Assembly: GCA_022560025.1 (NCBI GenBank)
Contig: JAFISE010000160.1
Location: 1-64,000, forward strand
Origin: Stagonosporopsis chrysanthemi
Taxonomy: Eukaryota > Ascomycota > Dothideomycetes > Pleosporales > Didymellaceae
Length of the DNA stretch: 64,000 bases
Reading direction: 5' to 3'
Shown: positions 9,901 through 20,790 of the stretch, in pieces
How the letters are laid out: every line of letters begins with the position of its first letter
Numbering within the stretch: the stretch's first letter is position 1
Notes under the pieces: model-generated
The model's database searches: none
What the model saw: only the letters and a program-made list of their open reading frames with translations
What the model was told of the DNA's origin: nothing
Position numbers and translations under genes: made by a program

Positions 9901-11579
9901 TCGCGTCTGACATTTCAAGGGACCAAGTAGCGAAGCTCGAGCAAGACAGAGATACGCTAGAGCAGACTTTCGCCGGCTTCCAGCAAGAACAGCAAGAGCT
10001 TGAGAGCACACTACGAAGCCTAAATCAGCAGTTGCCTGAGCTGGACACAAAGGCTCAGAAGATTGCACTTGAGTTGGAGAGTCTCGATCGCAATATCGCC
10101 GACTGCCAGCGTCGTATCCAAGAATTGAACGCTGAGAAGACTTCAACCAAGATTGATAAGGGCCGCATGTCTTCTCTCGAGAAAAGCATTGCTTTGATGG
10201 AGAAAGAGATTTCGAAACTGCGTGCTGAGACGGAAGATGTGGAGGCCGAGATCAAGGCATTGCAAGACAAGATTATGGAGATCGGTGGTGTCAAGCTCCG
10301 TCTCCAAAAGGCAAAGGTCGACGATCTCAAGCAGCAGATTGATACTCTCACTGAACAAGCTTCCAACGCCGAAGTGTCAAAGTCAAAAGAGGAGAAGAAA
10401 CGCATCAAGCACGAGAAGGCACATGACGATGCCGCTCGCGACCTCGAAAAGCTTGCTGTCGACTTGGAGAAAGTGGAAGAGGATATGGAGTCTCATCAGC
10501 GCGATGCATCGGGTGTCCGTCAACAAGCTGAGGAAGCTCAGGAGGTAAGTAGTGCTGTCTGTACTATTCGCGCCCATACTGACCTGTTCGCAGTCGCTCG
10601 AGTCCACCAAGGACGACCTTCAAGCGGTCAAGAAGGAACTTGACGAGAAGACCGCAGAAGTCAACGAGATGCGCGCCGTCGAGATCGAAATGCGCAACAA
10701 GCTCGAAGAGAGTCAAAAACAACTACAGGACTTCCAGAAGAAGCAAACTTACTTTCAGGAGAAGCTAAGTAAGCTCACCTATCAGAATGTGACAGACCTT
10801 GGCGAAGAGCAAGAATCAGGCGAAGGCTTGCCCACATTCAGCAAAGACGAACTGCAGGATCTTGACAAGCGCGAGCTCAAAGACGAAATTGCAGCTCTTG
10901 AACAGAAGGATGAGAACACAAACGTGGATCTCTCAGTTCTTGCTGAGTATCGCAAGCGCGTCGAGGAGCACACCGCCCGCTCTATGGACCTCGCTGAAGC
11001 AGTCAACACCCGCGACGACGCGAAGAAGAGATGCGACGAATTGCGTCGCCTGCGTCTTGAAGGCTTCATGGAAGGCTTCAGCATCATCACCGCACGCCTG
11101 AAGGAGATGTACCAAATGATAACGATGGGAGGCAACGCAGAGCTCGAACTCGTTGACTCACTCGACCCGTTCTCGGAAGGCATTCTCTTCTCAGTCATGC
11201 CGCCCAAGAAGAGTTGGAAGAACATCAGCAACCTGTCTGGTGGTGAGAAGACCCTGTCGTCTCTGGCACTAGTCTTTGCTCTCCATCACTACAAGCCCAC
11301 ACCACTGTACGTGATGGATGAAATCGATGCAGCGCTGGACTTCAAGAACGTGAGCATCGTAGCCAGCTACATCAAGGAGAGGACGAAGAACGCACAGTTT
11401 ATCGTTATCTCGCTACGAAACAACATGTTCGAGCTGGCGAGTCGGTTGGTGGGTGTGTATAAGGTCAATCATATGGTAAGTCTTGCTTTTTTCTTCTGAT
11501 TGGTGTGCATACACTAACATTGCCTTAGACAAAGAGTGTTACGATCGAGAACAAGGACTACATTACGGGACGCGCATGA
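6942..11579 (+). CDS. smc4: Condensin SMC subunit Smc4
   Basis: 1491-residue ATPase subunit of condensin, which compacts mitotic chromosomes together with Smc2. Exons: 6942-7347, 7408-10544, 10594-11475 and 11529-11579. The N-terminal ~280 residues are acidic, Pro-rich and disordered. Walker A GPNGSGKSN is near residue 316. Then come two long coiled coils around the hinge (GFHGRLGNLGTI through DTAGTMSGGGSR). The C-terminal head has signature LSGGEKTLSSLALVF and Walker B YVMDEIDAALD near residues 1396-1430. The TPLYVMDEIDAALD form and the long N-terminal extension fit Smc4 rather than Smc2. The first intron is 60 nt, in frame and without a stop, but has a strong donor (GTGAGC), branch (ACTGAT) and acceptor (TCCACAG), so I spliced it. 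The last exon encodes 16 residues. Confidence 0.96.
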
Positions 11580-11933
11580 ATGATCGCATCTTTTGTCGAT
11601 GGAGGGATGCGAGTAATGGTAGACATTGGGCGGCGTCTGGTGCAATGTTGTCTGACTCTGGTAATGCAAGGATGCATTGGAGGTTCAGTGGCTTTGGAGT
11701 ATGGATAGCTTACGATACCTACGCGCCTCTTTTGCGTTAATCTGTAACGATTTTTCTTGAGTTTGATGCCAGAAGAATATCTCTCCTCCATTAATGCGAC
11801 ATTGCCTTGCATAGTCCCTCAGAAATAAAAGCGGGCAAGTTCAGCCGAGGCCCTAGCAGCTACCCTGCAGATCTGTAGCTCAACTTTCGAAGCATTCCGT
11901 CATAACCTTTCACGAATACAATAATTTTGCGCA
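11580..11933. other. Spacer SMC4 / RBA50
   Basis: 354 bases between same-strand genes; contains the SMC4 3' UTR and the RBA50 promoter. No further feature seen. Confidence 0.4.
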
Positions 11934-13436
11934 ATGGAGTTTCAGAAAGGCGAACGCGTCTTTTTGAACTTTGAGACTGGTGGTGTCGAAAAGGTTGACC
12001 AGGAACCTGAGCCCGAGCCTTCGGTAATGCCCGCATTCGACTTCGTCGGCGACATCCTCGAGCGCGACCCCTCTCAAGCTGCTCCGCCAGTGGCGCCCTC
12101 GTTCAAGACAAATGCGACCGGCTTTCCAGCACATAAAAAACGCACACCACGAGTTTCGGCCTTCAAGCAGCGTCGTGCGGCAAGCGAGCAGCAATCTGCA
12201 GCGGCACCGAAGGCGCAAGATGCATCTAGTCTACACAGCGCGCCTCCACCGCGCGCAAGGTTCGATCCTGACGACGAAAGACGTGCGATAGATGAAGAGA
12301 ATCAGCGAAGGTTGGATTCCATGACCGAGGAGGAGATCGAAGAGGAACGGAAAGAACTCATGGCGGGCCTCGATCCTGCTCTTATACAAAGGCTGCTGAA
12401 TCGGTCCAACATCGAGGCTGAGAGCAATAATCAGCTGCGCCGGCCAGTGGAGGAGCCTATGCCTTCAGAAGCACGGCAGACCGAGCCCGAAATCGCGCTT
12501 ACACGACGACTCTTTCAATCGAACATGAACGACGGGAGCAATGAACACAAACAATGGCCGGAAGACAATGTCGAGGCCTCCGAGCCTATTGTACAAGCGC
12601 TGGAGACGAAAGAGGAGCCGGCCGTAAAAGCATCTGGCTCCAAGAAAGTGTCCTTTGCGGCACCAGAGGAGCAAGAAGAGATCGAAGCCGCAGTACCTCG
12701 GACGACAGAAAGCACCTCAACCGAGCCACACCACACACATGACGGAGAAGCGACTGGCTCGTTACATTTCCCACCCACACCACAACCGCCCAGCCTCGAC
12801 CCGGATGACCCGGACTTCCTCAACAACCTGCACGCAAAGTACTTTCCATCCCTACCATATAATCCCTCCACCGTCGAGTGGATGAAACCCATCGACCCCT
12901 CGGACACGTCCTCCCCATACCATCCTTCTCAGAACGCCCTCAACGCTTCAGAGCTGCGCTTCGACTTTAAGGGAACGTTGCTCGCACCGAGCGTCGCGCG
13001 CGAGATACCCACAAACAAAGGCCTGCACCACCACGCAGACGCGCCCGAAGCAGCAGGATACACCATACCAGAGCTAGCAGTCACAGCGCGCAGTGCCGTA
13101 CCTGCACAGCGGTGCATGGCGTACCAAACATTGGGTCGGATCTTATACAGACTGGGACAGGGCGAGTTTGGTGTGGAAAAGCCGAAGCAGGAGACTAACG
13201 GGCCGGTCAAGGTGGCTAAGACCCACGATGAGGACGAAGATGAGGTCGCGGAAGACGAAGATGTGGGACACTACATGGCGGCGGGGCTTTGGAAGTGCAT
13301 TGAGGATGGACGTGTGATTGAGACCATGACTGAAGAGGCGAATCGAGAGAGGGGGCATCTTACTGCAAAGACGTTTGCGCAAGAAGCGTTGTGGAATTGG
13401 AGAAGAGGTGGAGGTCGTAAGAGGCATGCTGTGTAG
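11934..13436 (+). CDS. RNA polymerase II assembly factor Rba50/RPAP1
   Basis: 500 residues, single exon. RPAP1 proteins (yeast Rba50) bind RNA polymerase II and help assemble and import it. The N-terminal RPAP1 motif includes GFPAHKKRTPRVSAFKQ at about residues 62-80. The middle conserved helix is MTEEEIEEERKELMAGLDP, followed by LIQRLLNR, near residues 130-157. The C-terminal RPAP1 domain begins at about residue 338 with LRFDFKGTLL and continues through an AQRCMAYQTLGRILYRL helix. The region between is acidic and low-complexity, as in other fungal members. Length is close to other fungal Rba50 proteins; metazoan RPAP1 is much longer through extra repeats. It shares its 3' side with the convergent deubiquitinase gene. 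Confidence 0.85.
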   Translation: MEFQKGERVFLNFETGGVEKVDQEPEPEPSVMPAFDFVGDILERDPSQAAPPVAPSFKTNATGFPAHKKRTPRVSAFKQRRAASEQQSAAAPKAQDASSLHSAPPPRARFDPDDERRAIDEENQRRLDSMTEEEIEEERKELMAGLDPALIQRLLNRSNIEAESNNQLRRPVEEPMPSEARQTEPEIALTRRLFQSNMNDGSNEHKQWPEDNVEASEPIVQALETKEEPAVKASGSKKVSFAAPEEQEEIEAAVPRTTESTSTEPHHTHDGEATGSLHFPPTPQPPSLDPDDPDFLNNLHAKYFPSLPYNPSTVEWMKPIDPSDTSSPYHPSQNALNASELRFDFKGTLLAPSVAREIPTNKGLHHHADAPEAAGYTIPELAVTARSAVPAQRCMAYQTLGRILYRLGQGEFGVEKPKQETNGPVKVAKTHDEDEDEVAEDEDVGHYMAAGLWKCIEDGRVIETMTEEANRERGHLTAKTFAQEALWNWRRGGGRKRHAV

Positions 13437-13632
13437 AGTGGAGAAGCATTTATGCAATCATAGTTTCAGCCTTGAAGTCTCACCATGGGCGATTGGAAGA
13501 ACGAAATGTAAAAAACATTTTAAACCAGTGCTCTTTGTGGGTCAAAGCTTTGATATATCGTGGCATACAACGCTCATCACCTGGGTATCTTGGGCGCCCT
13601 TTACGTGCGGCTAACACGCTTATGACACGTTA

Positions 13633-15171
13633 TCATCTCGCAGCCTTCCTGCCCCCTCCCTTGGGCGCCATGAATTTGTCGAGATTCTGCTCAAGGTATC
13701 CGTTCCCAGCCAACATCTCCGCCCACAATTTAATGACCGGCCCATGATCGAAACGTCCCTGCGCGGCCTTCAGTGCATCATCGGCCTCACTCTGCATCTC
13801 CGACACGATGTTTGCTGCAAGACGCTCCAGGTCTTTGAGAACGCGCGCCCTCCGTGCGAGTAAATCCTGTGTATCTTCGCTGGCGATGGTGGCAACCAGA
13901 GCGTCCGACACAGGGTGTGCAGGGAGCAACTCTTCGATGCCGAGCACTTGCGGATGCACACGAGCTGGCTCACCGTCAGTCAAGAAGGACGTCCAATCGA
14001 CGGAGATATCGTCGAGCCGCGATTCTGTGCTCTGAATCTGATTCAGCGCAAGGCAAGCTTCCTTGCGCAGAGACGGCAGCGGAGAGGGCATAATGGCGAA
14101 GCCGGTGTAATCATCTCCCCCACTGGCAAGAATGGCGAGTATCGAATCTGCTGCGATTGAGACCCAGTCGTCACCCCGTTCTGGCCTGAAAGAGGCAATG
14201 TTCAACGGCTGGGCATTGAGGCCGTCTAGCATCCATACATCATTTCCCACAGGTATGTATGCAATGAAGTGGTGTCCATTGTCTTCGTATCCTTCGGCGC
14301 TGTCGTCCGTAGCGGCAGAGTCGGTGGATTTGCGTCGAGACTTCTTTTCGTTCAACTGACGTTGCACTTTCCGCACTTTGTAAGAGAGATGCTTGTCTGC
14401 CTCTAGTATATCCATCTCCTTGGCGAAAGAGTTGTGGATTTTCTTGACAAAATCGAAGCTAGCAAGCGCCTCGCCCCGTTGGTATGGCGTAAGATCTTTC
14501 GTGAAGTCTTTAAATTGCTGTAGATGCTCTCCAATACCGATCTCAGGGTTGTTCATCAGGATGTTGATCATCGCCAGTGTTGCACAGCTGTTTTGTGCTG
14601 GGAGTTGGTTGGCAAACCAAACATGGCTTCCTTCCGCCTGCGGTTGATTAGAGGAGCTATGTTCACGATATCTGTACAGCAGAATCAGGCCGTAGATAGG
14701 TCTTGCGAGGTCTCCGAGGAAGTCTGGATGCATAGCAACGACCTCTCGGACATTAACGTCTTGCACACCCATATCTTGAAGAATGGTCGAGAAGAAAGCT
14801 GGCTCAGATTCAATCTCACAGAATCCTTGCCAGGTCTCTTTTGTAATCCCGTCGACTTCCGTGGCCCAGTCGCTGGTATTTTTGAAAGTAGATTCGGTGC
14901 TGTTGCTCTTCGATATACTGGGCAACTGCTTTAATCGTTTAGAGTTCGGTTGTTTGCAGGGCACAGCGGATTCCCTCTTTCTTGATGGTGGAGCACCCTT
15001 AGAGATTTGCTCGCCTTGCAGCGCCAGACCATCATCATCGTCGTTCTCGCTGTCGCCGTGCTTTTTGGTTGATCCTTCCTTAGTCTTCGCGAACCCGTTG
15101 GTAGGCGGAATCGATTTCTCTTTTGAGCTGACAATTGTCTCTGCACGCAGATGCAACGGTGACGGAGCCAT
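13633..15171 (-). CDS. UCH37/UCHL5-type ubiquitin C-terminal hydrolase
   Basis: 512 residues, peptidase family C12, one exon. Removes ubiquitin through a Cys-His-Asp triad. The catalytic segment NQLPAQNSCATLAMINIL places the oxyanion Gln near residue 189 and the nucleophile Cys near 196. The His follows in HHFIAYIPV and the Asp in LDGLNAQP. The UCH domain is preceded by about 105 disordered residues, including KRES and KRLK basic patches, and has a Ser/Arg-rich crossover-loop insertion (EKKSRRKSTDS). The C-terminal ULD-like helices end in a basic GGGRKAAR tail, typical of the UCH37 subgroup that docks to the proteasome or INO80 in other organisms. Start set at ATG 15171; the frame is open a little upstream but without ATG. 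Confidence 0.9.
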   Translation of the reverse strand: MAPSPLHLRAETIVSSKEKSIPPTNGFAKTKEGSTKKHGDSENDDDDGLALQGEQISKGAPPSRKRESAVPCKQPNSKRLKQLPSISKSNSTESTFKNTSDWATEVDGITKETWQGFCEIESEPAFFSTILQDMGVQDVNVREVVAMHPDFLGDLARPIYGLILLYRYREHSSSNQPQAEGSHVWFANQLPAQNSCATLAMINILMNNPEIGIGEHLQQFKDFTKDLTPYQRGEALASFDFVKKIHNSFAKEMDILEADKHLSYKVRKVQRQLNEKKSRRKSTDSAATDDSAEGYEDNGHHFIAYIPVGNDVWMLDGLNAQPLNIASFRPERGDDWVSIAADSILAILASGGDDYTGFAIMPSPLPSLRKEACLALNQIQSTESRLDDISVDWTSFLTDGEPARVHPQVLGIEELLPAHPVSDALVATIASEDTQDLLARRARVLKDLERLAANIVSEMQSEADDALKAAQGRFDHGPVIKLWAEMLAGNGYLEQNLDKFMAPKGGGRKAAR

Positions 15172-15657
15172 TTGAACACGCTTCCAGTCGTACAAAGGAT
15201 CGTTCTCTGCTGCGGAAATCTAATGACATGTATAGACTACAATTGGGAAAAGAGATAGTGGCGCAAGGAACTGGAAAGACGATTGCGAAGATCTATGAGT
15301 CGCAAACAGCAAAGGACTAATGCGGCTGAAACCGAGTGAAAGTGACTGCCTGCAATTGTCTTTCGGGCGGCAATGATGGAGCGTGGCGTGACCAGCGAGG
15401 GTGAAAGGCGAGCTTGCGGTGGAGGAGGTGTAGGCAGGCCTGATTGGCCGTAGTCGGGCGCGCCTTCCATCCATACCCGATTGCTTGTTGACAGCGACAG
15501 CGCCATGCACGAACAATGCGCCACCCCTTTCTACGCAGCGCAAAGCTCCCTCTCCGCAGTACGTGTATCTGACACAGCAGACGGCTCGCGATCGCGTCGT
15601 TGGAGCAAATTCAGAGCTCAAACTGTTGCAATTACTTTCCTTGGCATGACGCTGTAA
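15172..15657. other. Divergent promoter region, UCH / small membrane protein
   Basis: 486 bases between divergent starts. Open frames on both strands are short and compositionally unlike coding sequence. No clear element. Confidence 0.4.
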
Positions 15658-15900
15658 ATGCACGCATTCTCCATTGTCACGCTCGGTATCTTCGTAGCAG
15701 GATACTCGACTGCACGCTGGGATCTCACCACTCGCTTCTACGAGCTAGCAATCTTTGCCTGGGACCACGGCGTCGTCACTAGAGTTGCAAAGGGGTTCGC
15801 AATTCTGTCGTTCTTCTTCTTCCTGCTTGTGTTACCCATTGCGCGCCTTGCTACTGAAGAGACAGATCTTGTTGGTGCAGCCCATACGAACACCACCTAG
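15658..15900 (+). CDS. Small membrane protein (80 aa), unknown
   Basis: 80 residues. It starts with a hydrophobic segment (AFSIVTLGIFVAGY) and has a second strong one (FAILSFFFFLLVLPIARLA) at about residues 46-66, so probably two membrane passes with a short Trp-rich loop (RWDLTTRFYELAIFAWDHGVV) between. The well-behaved amino-acid composition, the ATG and the position between real genes suggest a true small gene rather than chance. It is co-oriented with GPI1, whose start lies 106 bases beyond the stop. I do not recognise the family; a small ER or mitochondrial membrane factor would fit the shape. Confidence 0.6.
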   Translation: MHAFSIVTLGIFVAGYSTARWDLTTRFYELAIFAWDHGVVTRVAKGFAILSFFFFLLVLPIARLATEETDLVGAAHTNTT

Positions 15901-15998
15901 ACCACGGCTGACAATTCCAGCATCCACGTGTCGGTTCCGGCGGCATCTCTGCGCGCGAGCAGCTCAAACGTCGAGGGTCTTTCTAGTGGGGTAGCAGG

Positions 15999-16028
15999 AT
16001 GGAGATATGGTCGCACATAATGGGCTGA
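15999..16028 (+). promoter_or_regulatory. Out-of-frame upstream ORF overlapping the GPI1 start
   Basis: An ATG at 15999 (A at -3, G at +4) opens a nine-codon frame that ends in TGA at 16026-16028. It overlaps the two in-frame candidate starts of GPI1, ATG 16007 and ATG 16028 (the TGA shares its last base with the second ATG). If the mRNA begins upstream of 15999, this would lower or regulate initiation. The transcript start is unknown. Confidence 0.35.
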
Positions 16029-18345
16029 TGCGCATCTTCTGGCCATCAGACGCTCCGTCTGGACCCCTCCCAGGTGTCTTGGTGGGATTCAAGAACTCCC
16101 AACTAGATGTACTTGTGGTGTCTATCCTACAAGAAGTCGAGGTATGAGTATCCTACATCAAGACAACATCATTTTGGCTCACGTTGCAAAGCCTCGTCAG
16201 GTCGAGAACGCATTGGCAGTAGGAACACTGCTGAGATACAGTCCTCATGACATCAGAGAGCTGTTTGCTCGCTGCGGACACTCGTCTCTCCATGTCTTGG
16301 GTGAGCTCAACCCCAGATCTCCGCCCGAACACCTCGACGAGAGCCTTCTTACTGCCTATACCGACCCTGTCAATCGCCTGCCACGATGGCACTGTTCTTA
16401 CGATGCCATCTCCACGATACAAGTTGTTGTATACCATCGACCGGATCCAATGCGCATGCAGTACCTTTCGCTGACACCAATCGCACTCGCTCTGGGCGAC
16501 AAGAGGACCAGTGAGCAATGGGACACAGCGTTCGCAAAACACGAGGCGGAAGAAGAACAACGGAAGAAAAAGAAGGCAGCTCTGGTTGAAAAGCTCAAAC
16601 TGCACAAGGTGGTCGCCCACCCACCGACGCGGAAGGAGGCTGCGCTCTCTACCCTTATTGAGCAAGTGAACTGCTCCTCCGAGCTAGACGCGTTGCTGCA
16701 GCAGAATATTGGCATGATTGGTAGGCGCATGAAACGGGCGTTGAGCGTCAGCGAGCGAGTAGTGGAGTCAGCCAACAACTTATGGGATTACGTATACGAG
16801 TGCTTGTGGTACCTCTTAACCGTCTGGGTGTGGCCTATTGCTGCACAACTTTTTATTTACGGGCTAATGGCTCACCGCATTGTGGCCGAGTACATACTAC
16901 GGTTTCTGGATTGGCGGATGTCGCCTGATGCGCCTGCCTTGAAAGACATCTCTGCAACGGCCCAGCAAATCGATATTCGACTACAGCAGTTCTGCTATTG
17001 GCCTATTCAATACCTTACGTTACGCAAGAGGAAGGCTAGCTGGGGCAGTATCACGAACAGTCATCCAGAATACATACGCTTCTACAACAGCCTGTGGCTT
17101 GTTGCCAACGATGTCATCATGGGTATCGCGCTGGGCTCATACATTATAGAAAACTCATCATTTGTCGCTACTCAGGTCGACACAATTTTCAGTGCCTGGT
17201 CCATCGAGGGCCTCCGACGTACGATTTCCTGGCTTACGGGCTGGCCACCACCAGGAGGCTTAAAGCTGAATACTGAGCTTGCGGCATTCCTGGGTGATCT
17301 CTTCTTGTGGGTCATTGAGTACTGGGCTGGTAAGTATTCTTACCAAACAGGGAACGATCATTGCTGACCACCGCAGGCTTTATGTCCTTACTGAGACCTC
17401 AGCTGCCTGCTCTTGTCCAGGTTATTGGCTATTCATCGTTCGCTGGTGCTACAATGCCAATATCGCTCTTCTCGGACATCGTCTCTTTGCTTACACTGCA
17501 TATCTATTCTTTCTACATAGCCTCCGCTCGCATCTTTCATTGGCAGTTGACGATCATCATCTCGCTCTTCCACCTTTTCCGTGGTAAGAAGCGCAACATA
17601 CTTCGCAATCGAATCGACTCGTGCGACTACGATCTGGATCAGCTGCTTCTCGGTACGGTACTATTCACATTGCAGTTCTTCTTGCTGCCAACGGTCTTCG
17701 TGTTCTATTTGACTTTCGCAAGTGCGAGAGTTGCTGTAATTACGCTAAAAGCTGGACTCGAGATTGGACTCGCATGTTTGAACCACTTCCCACTTTTTGC
17801 GGTCATGCTCAGAATAAAAGACTCACGTCGCCTACCTGGTACGTCCATTTGCTGATTGCGCAAATACTAGAAATAACTGTCTTATAGGAGGCATATGTTT
17901 TGACTTGCACAATCCGAAGAATGCCAGGTTGAACCCGCATCGTGGTTCAGATCTAGTACCTACTGCCTATATCCATCTCAAGGTATGCTGATATCAAGAC
18001 GTGTGTGTCTTGTAGTCCTGCTGAAAATCGACGTAGTCTGTTCCTCTTTCCCTGGACGCTATGTTTCAATCGTATTTCGAGCTCGGAACTCGCATACGGA
18101 AGCACTACCTTTCGCCAAGCGTCTTTCTCAGCCTTGCGTCAGGCCAATTTGTGCCTCCCATTCACCGGAGGAACCTGTACAGCCTACAGTACAGCATGCT
18201 TCCAGCCAATCGCGTTGGTCTTGGCGAGCTCTGGCGGCAACTTACGGTGCGGGACGAAAGGCCATTGCACAAACCCAACGGGCATGCTCGGATGCCTTCG
18301 TTTGAAGGCGTGATAAATTGGAGGAGGCGGACAGCTATTAAGTAA
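16007..18345 (+). CDS. gpi1: GPI1/PIG-Q subunit of GPI-GlcNAc transferase
   Basis: 709 residues in five exons: 16007-16141, 16201-17329, 17377-17838, 17888-17982 and 18037-18345. Part of the ER complex that moves GlcNAc from UDP-GlcNAc to phosphatidylinositol, the first step of GPI-anchor synthesis. The first exon gives GLMRIFWPSDAP, the usual N-terminal signature. The Gpi1 membrane domain follows, with TM helices around LLTVWVWPIAAQLFIYGL, LWLVANDVIMGIALGSYI, ALVQVIGYSSFAGATMPIS and LLLGTVLFTLQFFLLPT. The C-terminal block with SLASGQFVPPIHRRNLYSLQ is also typical. Each intron has GT..AG ends and is needed to keep the frame. ATG 16028 is an alternative start seven codons in. An upstream ORF overlaps the start. 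Confidence 0.93.
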
Positions 18346-18819
18346 CACGAGAATTCAGCTCGAACTAGACACTCCTGTTCACCTGTGCACGATTCGTACA
18401 CTCTGCAATTAGCACGACATACCTTGACCACACACACTACTGCATCACTAGGTAACATGAGGAAGGTCGGCCAGTGATGCATAAACAGATCGAATACAAG
18501 CTGGACGCGAGCTGAACGACGATGGTTACACAAAGTACTCTACGCCTTCGTTACATGGCTGCGATTTCGACTGGCACAACAGATGATCGCATCGACAGCC
18601 AGACCTCCCCCATGATTTCTTTCTAGACATCTGTGTAGCCACCCCGCTCCATGCTGGAGGCACGAGCATGAAATCATCTCACCGGTGAAGAAAGTCAGTT
18701 CAGGATATGATTGTTTCGAGGCGTATACATAAGGATGTCAACATCTCAACCCTCCGCATTCTAGAATCATTTGCCAATTTTTGAAAGTTTCTCACAAATA
18801 CTTACCACCAATCCAAATC
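18346..18819. other. Spacer GPI1 / secreted SH3-like gene
   Basis: 474 bases. Contains the GPI1 3' UTR and the promoter of the next gene, including a TATA-like box at 18724-18732. Nothing else is evident. Confidence 0.4.
18724..18732 (+). promoter_or_regulatory. TATA-like box of the secreted SH3-like gene
   Basis: TATACATAA lies 88 bases before the ATG at 18820, with a pyrimidine- and A-rich leader between. Position and sequence suit a TATA element of a strongly regulated gene; it is inferred from sequence only. Confidence 0.35.
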
Positions 18820-19291
18820 ATGAAGCTCACCAACATCGTGGCAATTCTAGCCTCCACTGTTGCGGCAGCACCTACCGGTGAAGACGCGCGATTGGGCGAC
18901 TATGGTCTTGCAAATACTCAGGATCTGGCTGCTCCCAACCCAGTCAACGGCATCGTAGGAGTTGACGGTCTGCGCTTCCGCACATGTGCGAAGACTTCTT
19001 GCAGCGCACCTGGCCAGTACGCCAAGGGCACGCGTGTGAAGCTCGCGTGCTTCAAGACAGAAGATACGACGCAGGTTCTTGGTGACAAGTGAGTGGTGGG
19101 CATGCTTGTAGACAAGATTTTACTGACAGCCTAAGCACTTGGGCGAAGATCGCCGACGGCCGTGGCAAAGGAAATTGGGTCGCTGTGGCTTTCCAGGAGT
19201 ATGTGACCTGGGATGGTAAGTTTACTTCACCGTTATCGTTGTGTCATGCAAATTGTTGACGCATGAATTAGGTGTTCTCTGGCATTGCTGA
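18820..19291 (+). CDS. Small secreted protein with bacterial-type SH3-like domain
   Basis: 122 residues from exons 18820-19088, 19136-19215 and 19272-19291; introns are 47 and 56 nt. MKLTNIVAILASTVAAAP is a clear signal peptide. After a short acidic linker (about residues 20-42) comes an SH3b-like domain: LRFRTCAKTSCSAPGQYAKGT, then VKLACFKTEDTTQ, then WAKIADGRGKGNWVA, ending CYS-containing GVLWHC. At least four Cys could pair. Such proteins are widespread in ascomycete secretomes; the bacterial SH3b fold often binds peptidoglycan or cell-wall peptides, but the fungal ligand is unknown. Small size, secretion and Cys content also fit an effector-like or antimicrobial role, which is only inference. 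Confidence 0.75.
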
Positions 19292-20790
19292 CGAGGCTGA
19301 GTCCGATGGATACCAAAACGTCATCGTTGACGCAGAATTCAACATTCTATGTCACACTTTTGTGGTCCACAGCTCGCACATAGCTCGTCCACTCACGTGT
19401 ACTGTACCCTTGAATATATGACAGAAGTTTCACATCTCCCTCTTGATGTCTGTGTGACTTGTAGTACCTAGCAAATGCAAAGCAATTCAGGGTTATACTG
19501 TTCACTTCGAATAATAACTCTCAGAACACAAATCCAAGAGAACATTATTCGGACTCGGAGAACCCACTCGCAGTCCGACCAAAGCATACTCCACAGCAGC
19601 ACGGGCTGCGCCCCAGCACTTACCCAATAATGGAAAATCTCATTTCGGAACCCCCGAAAACCCCTCCAACTGAGCCACATGGCACGGCTTAAAGGTCACA
19701 ATTATGATCCTCGCCACGAAACACGACCATGTCCAAATCGCACACGCTGAGCATTAGCAGCTGTGCTCGGCCTGGGAGAAAACTTGTGATGCCTCGGCAG
19801 TGCGTAACGGTCCTGATGCAAACAGACAGGATTGCGCGAGGGAAAGAAAGCAGAAAAAGAAAGATGGTGCAGATGGAGAGGTTGGCGTGTGCGAGGCTGG
19901 TGGGCAAAGCGAGTCTCGACGTTTGACACTTGTCATGGATTGCGGTGATCTTACACAGCCGCCTCCACGGCACTGCTGATCGTTATACCAGCCACGTGGA
20001 GCGCATCCTGCGGCATTCGGACAGGTTTGGCTTGGGCTGGTGCTATAGCAGATTGCTGCTGCTTTGAACCGCTCGCGTGCATCCTCTCAACGTGGATCGT
20101 GTGTTGAACCCAGAGTTGTACATGCAAGTACTTACCATAGCGCTGGGGAAGTCCCTGTGTAAGTCTTCATGTTCAGTGATGCACTTCATTGATGCTACGG
20201 ATGCTACGGGGTGGGGGATATACTTTTGAGGTGTCGCAAGAAAAAACAGGTTGGGAATAGAAAAGGAGAGAGAAAAGTGACACTTGATTGAAATGTACAG
20301 CGGGAAATAGATGGCGGCTCCGAGGGTAGTAGACCGCAAGGCAGAGCACAATAGAGAGCGGCATGGACAAAACTACTGTCCGAGATGTAATGAGAACGAA
20401 AAAGGAATCAATCGTGATGCCGCTAAATCCTGTATCACCCATTTGATTGCCGATAATCTAACACCCAAGACGCCAGATGTGGTTCGAAAAGCTCAGAGAT
20501 ATATAACAGAGGAAAAGCCCTGGCCAAGATTGGGAATTCAGTGGCTCAAAGGGTACAAACAACGCCCATCACAGGGGCTCGAACGCTGGATTGTTTTCTT
20601 ACTCTCATCGTCAAGCGTAGTCAAGCACCGCGAGTGCGAGACAAAAGAGAAGGTAGAATTAGCGAGGTGGTATCGGGGTATTGAGTTATTCATCAAAGGG
20701 GCTCCAATTCGGTCGTGAAAGGAGATGCGTACTGGCGGCATGAAGTTGACGGGGTGAGGTTGCCAGAAGCCATCGTCATTGCGCTCGCGC
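19292..20790. other. Gene-free spacer, 1.5 kb
   Basis: No supported gene. A 135-codon open frame at 20311-20718 has an AT-richer, repeat-like composition and matches nothing I know. A near-repeat GATGCTACG GATGCTACG lies at about 20194-20211. A single B-box-like GCGTTCGAGCC occurs on the minus strand near 20587, without a tRNA fold. Confidence 0.4.

Noticed and set aside
20311..20718. 135-codon ORF considered as a relic of a pogo-type transposase helix-turn-helix
   Set aside because: A WLKGYKQRP segment vaguely recalls such domains, but there are no DDE motifs, terminal repeats or target duplication.
20560..20742. Possible tRNA on the minus strand (B-box-like GCGTTCGAGCC)
   Set aside because: T-arm pairs at 4 of 5 positions, but no matching acceptor strand, D-arm or anticodon arm could be found.
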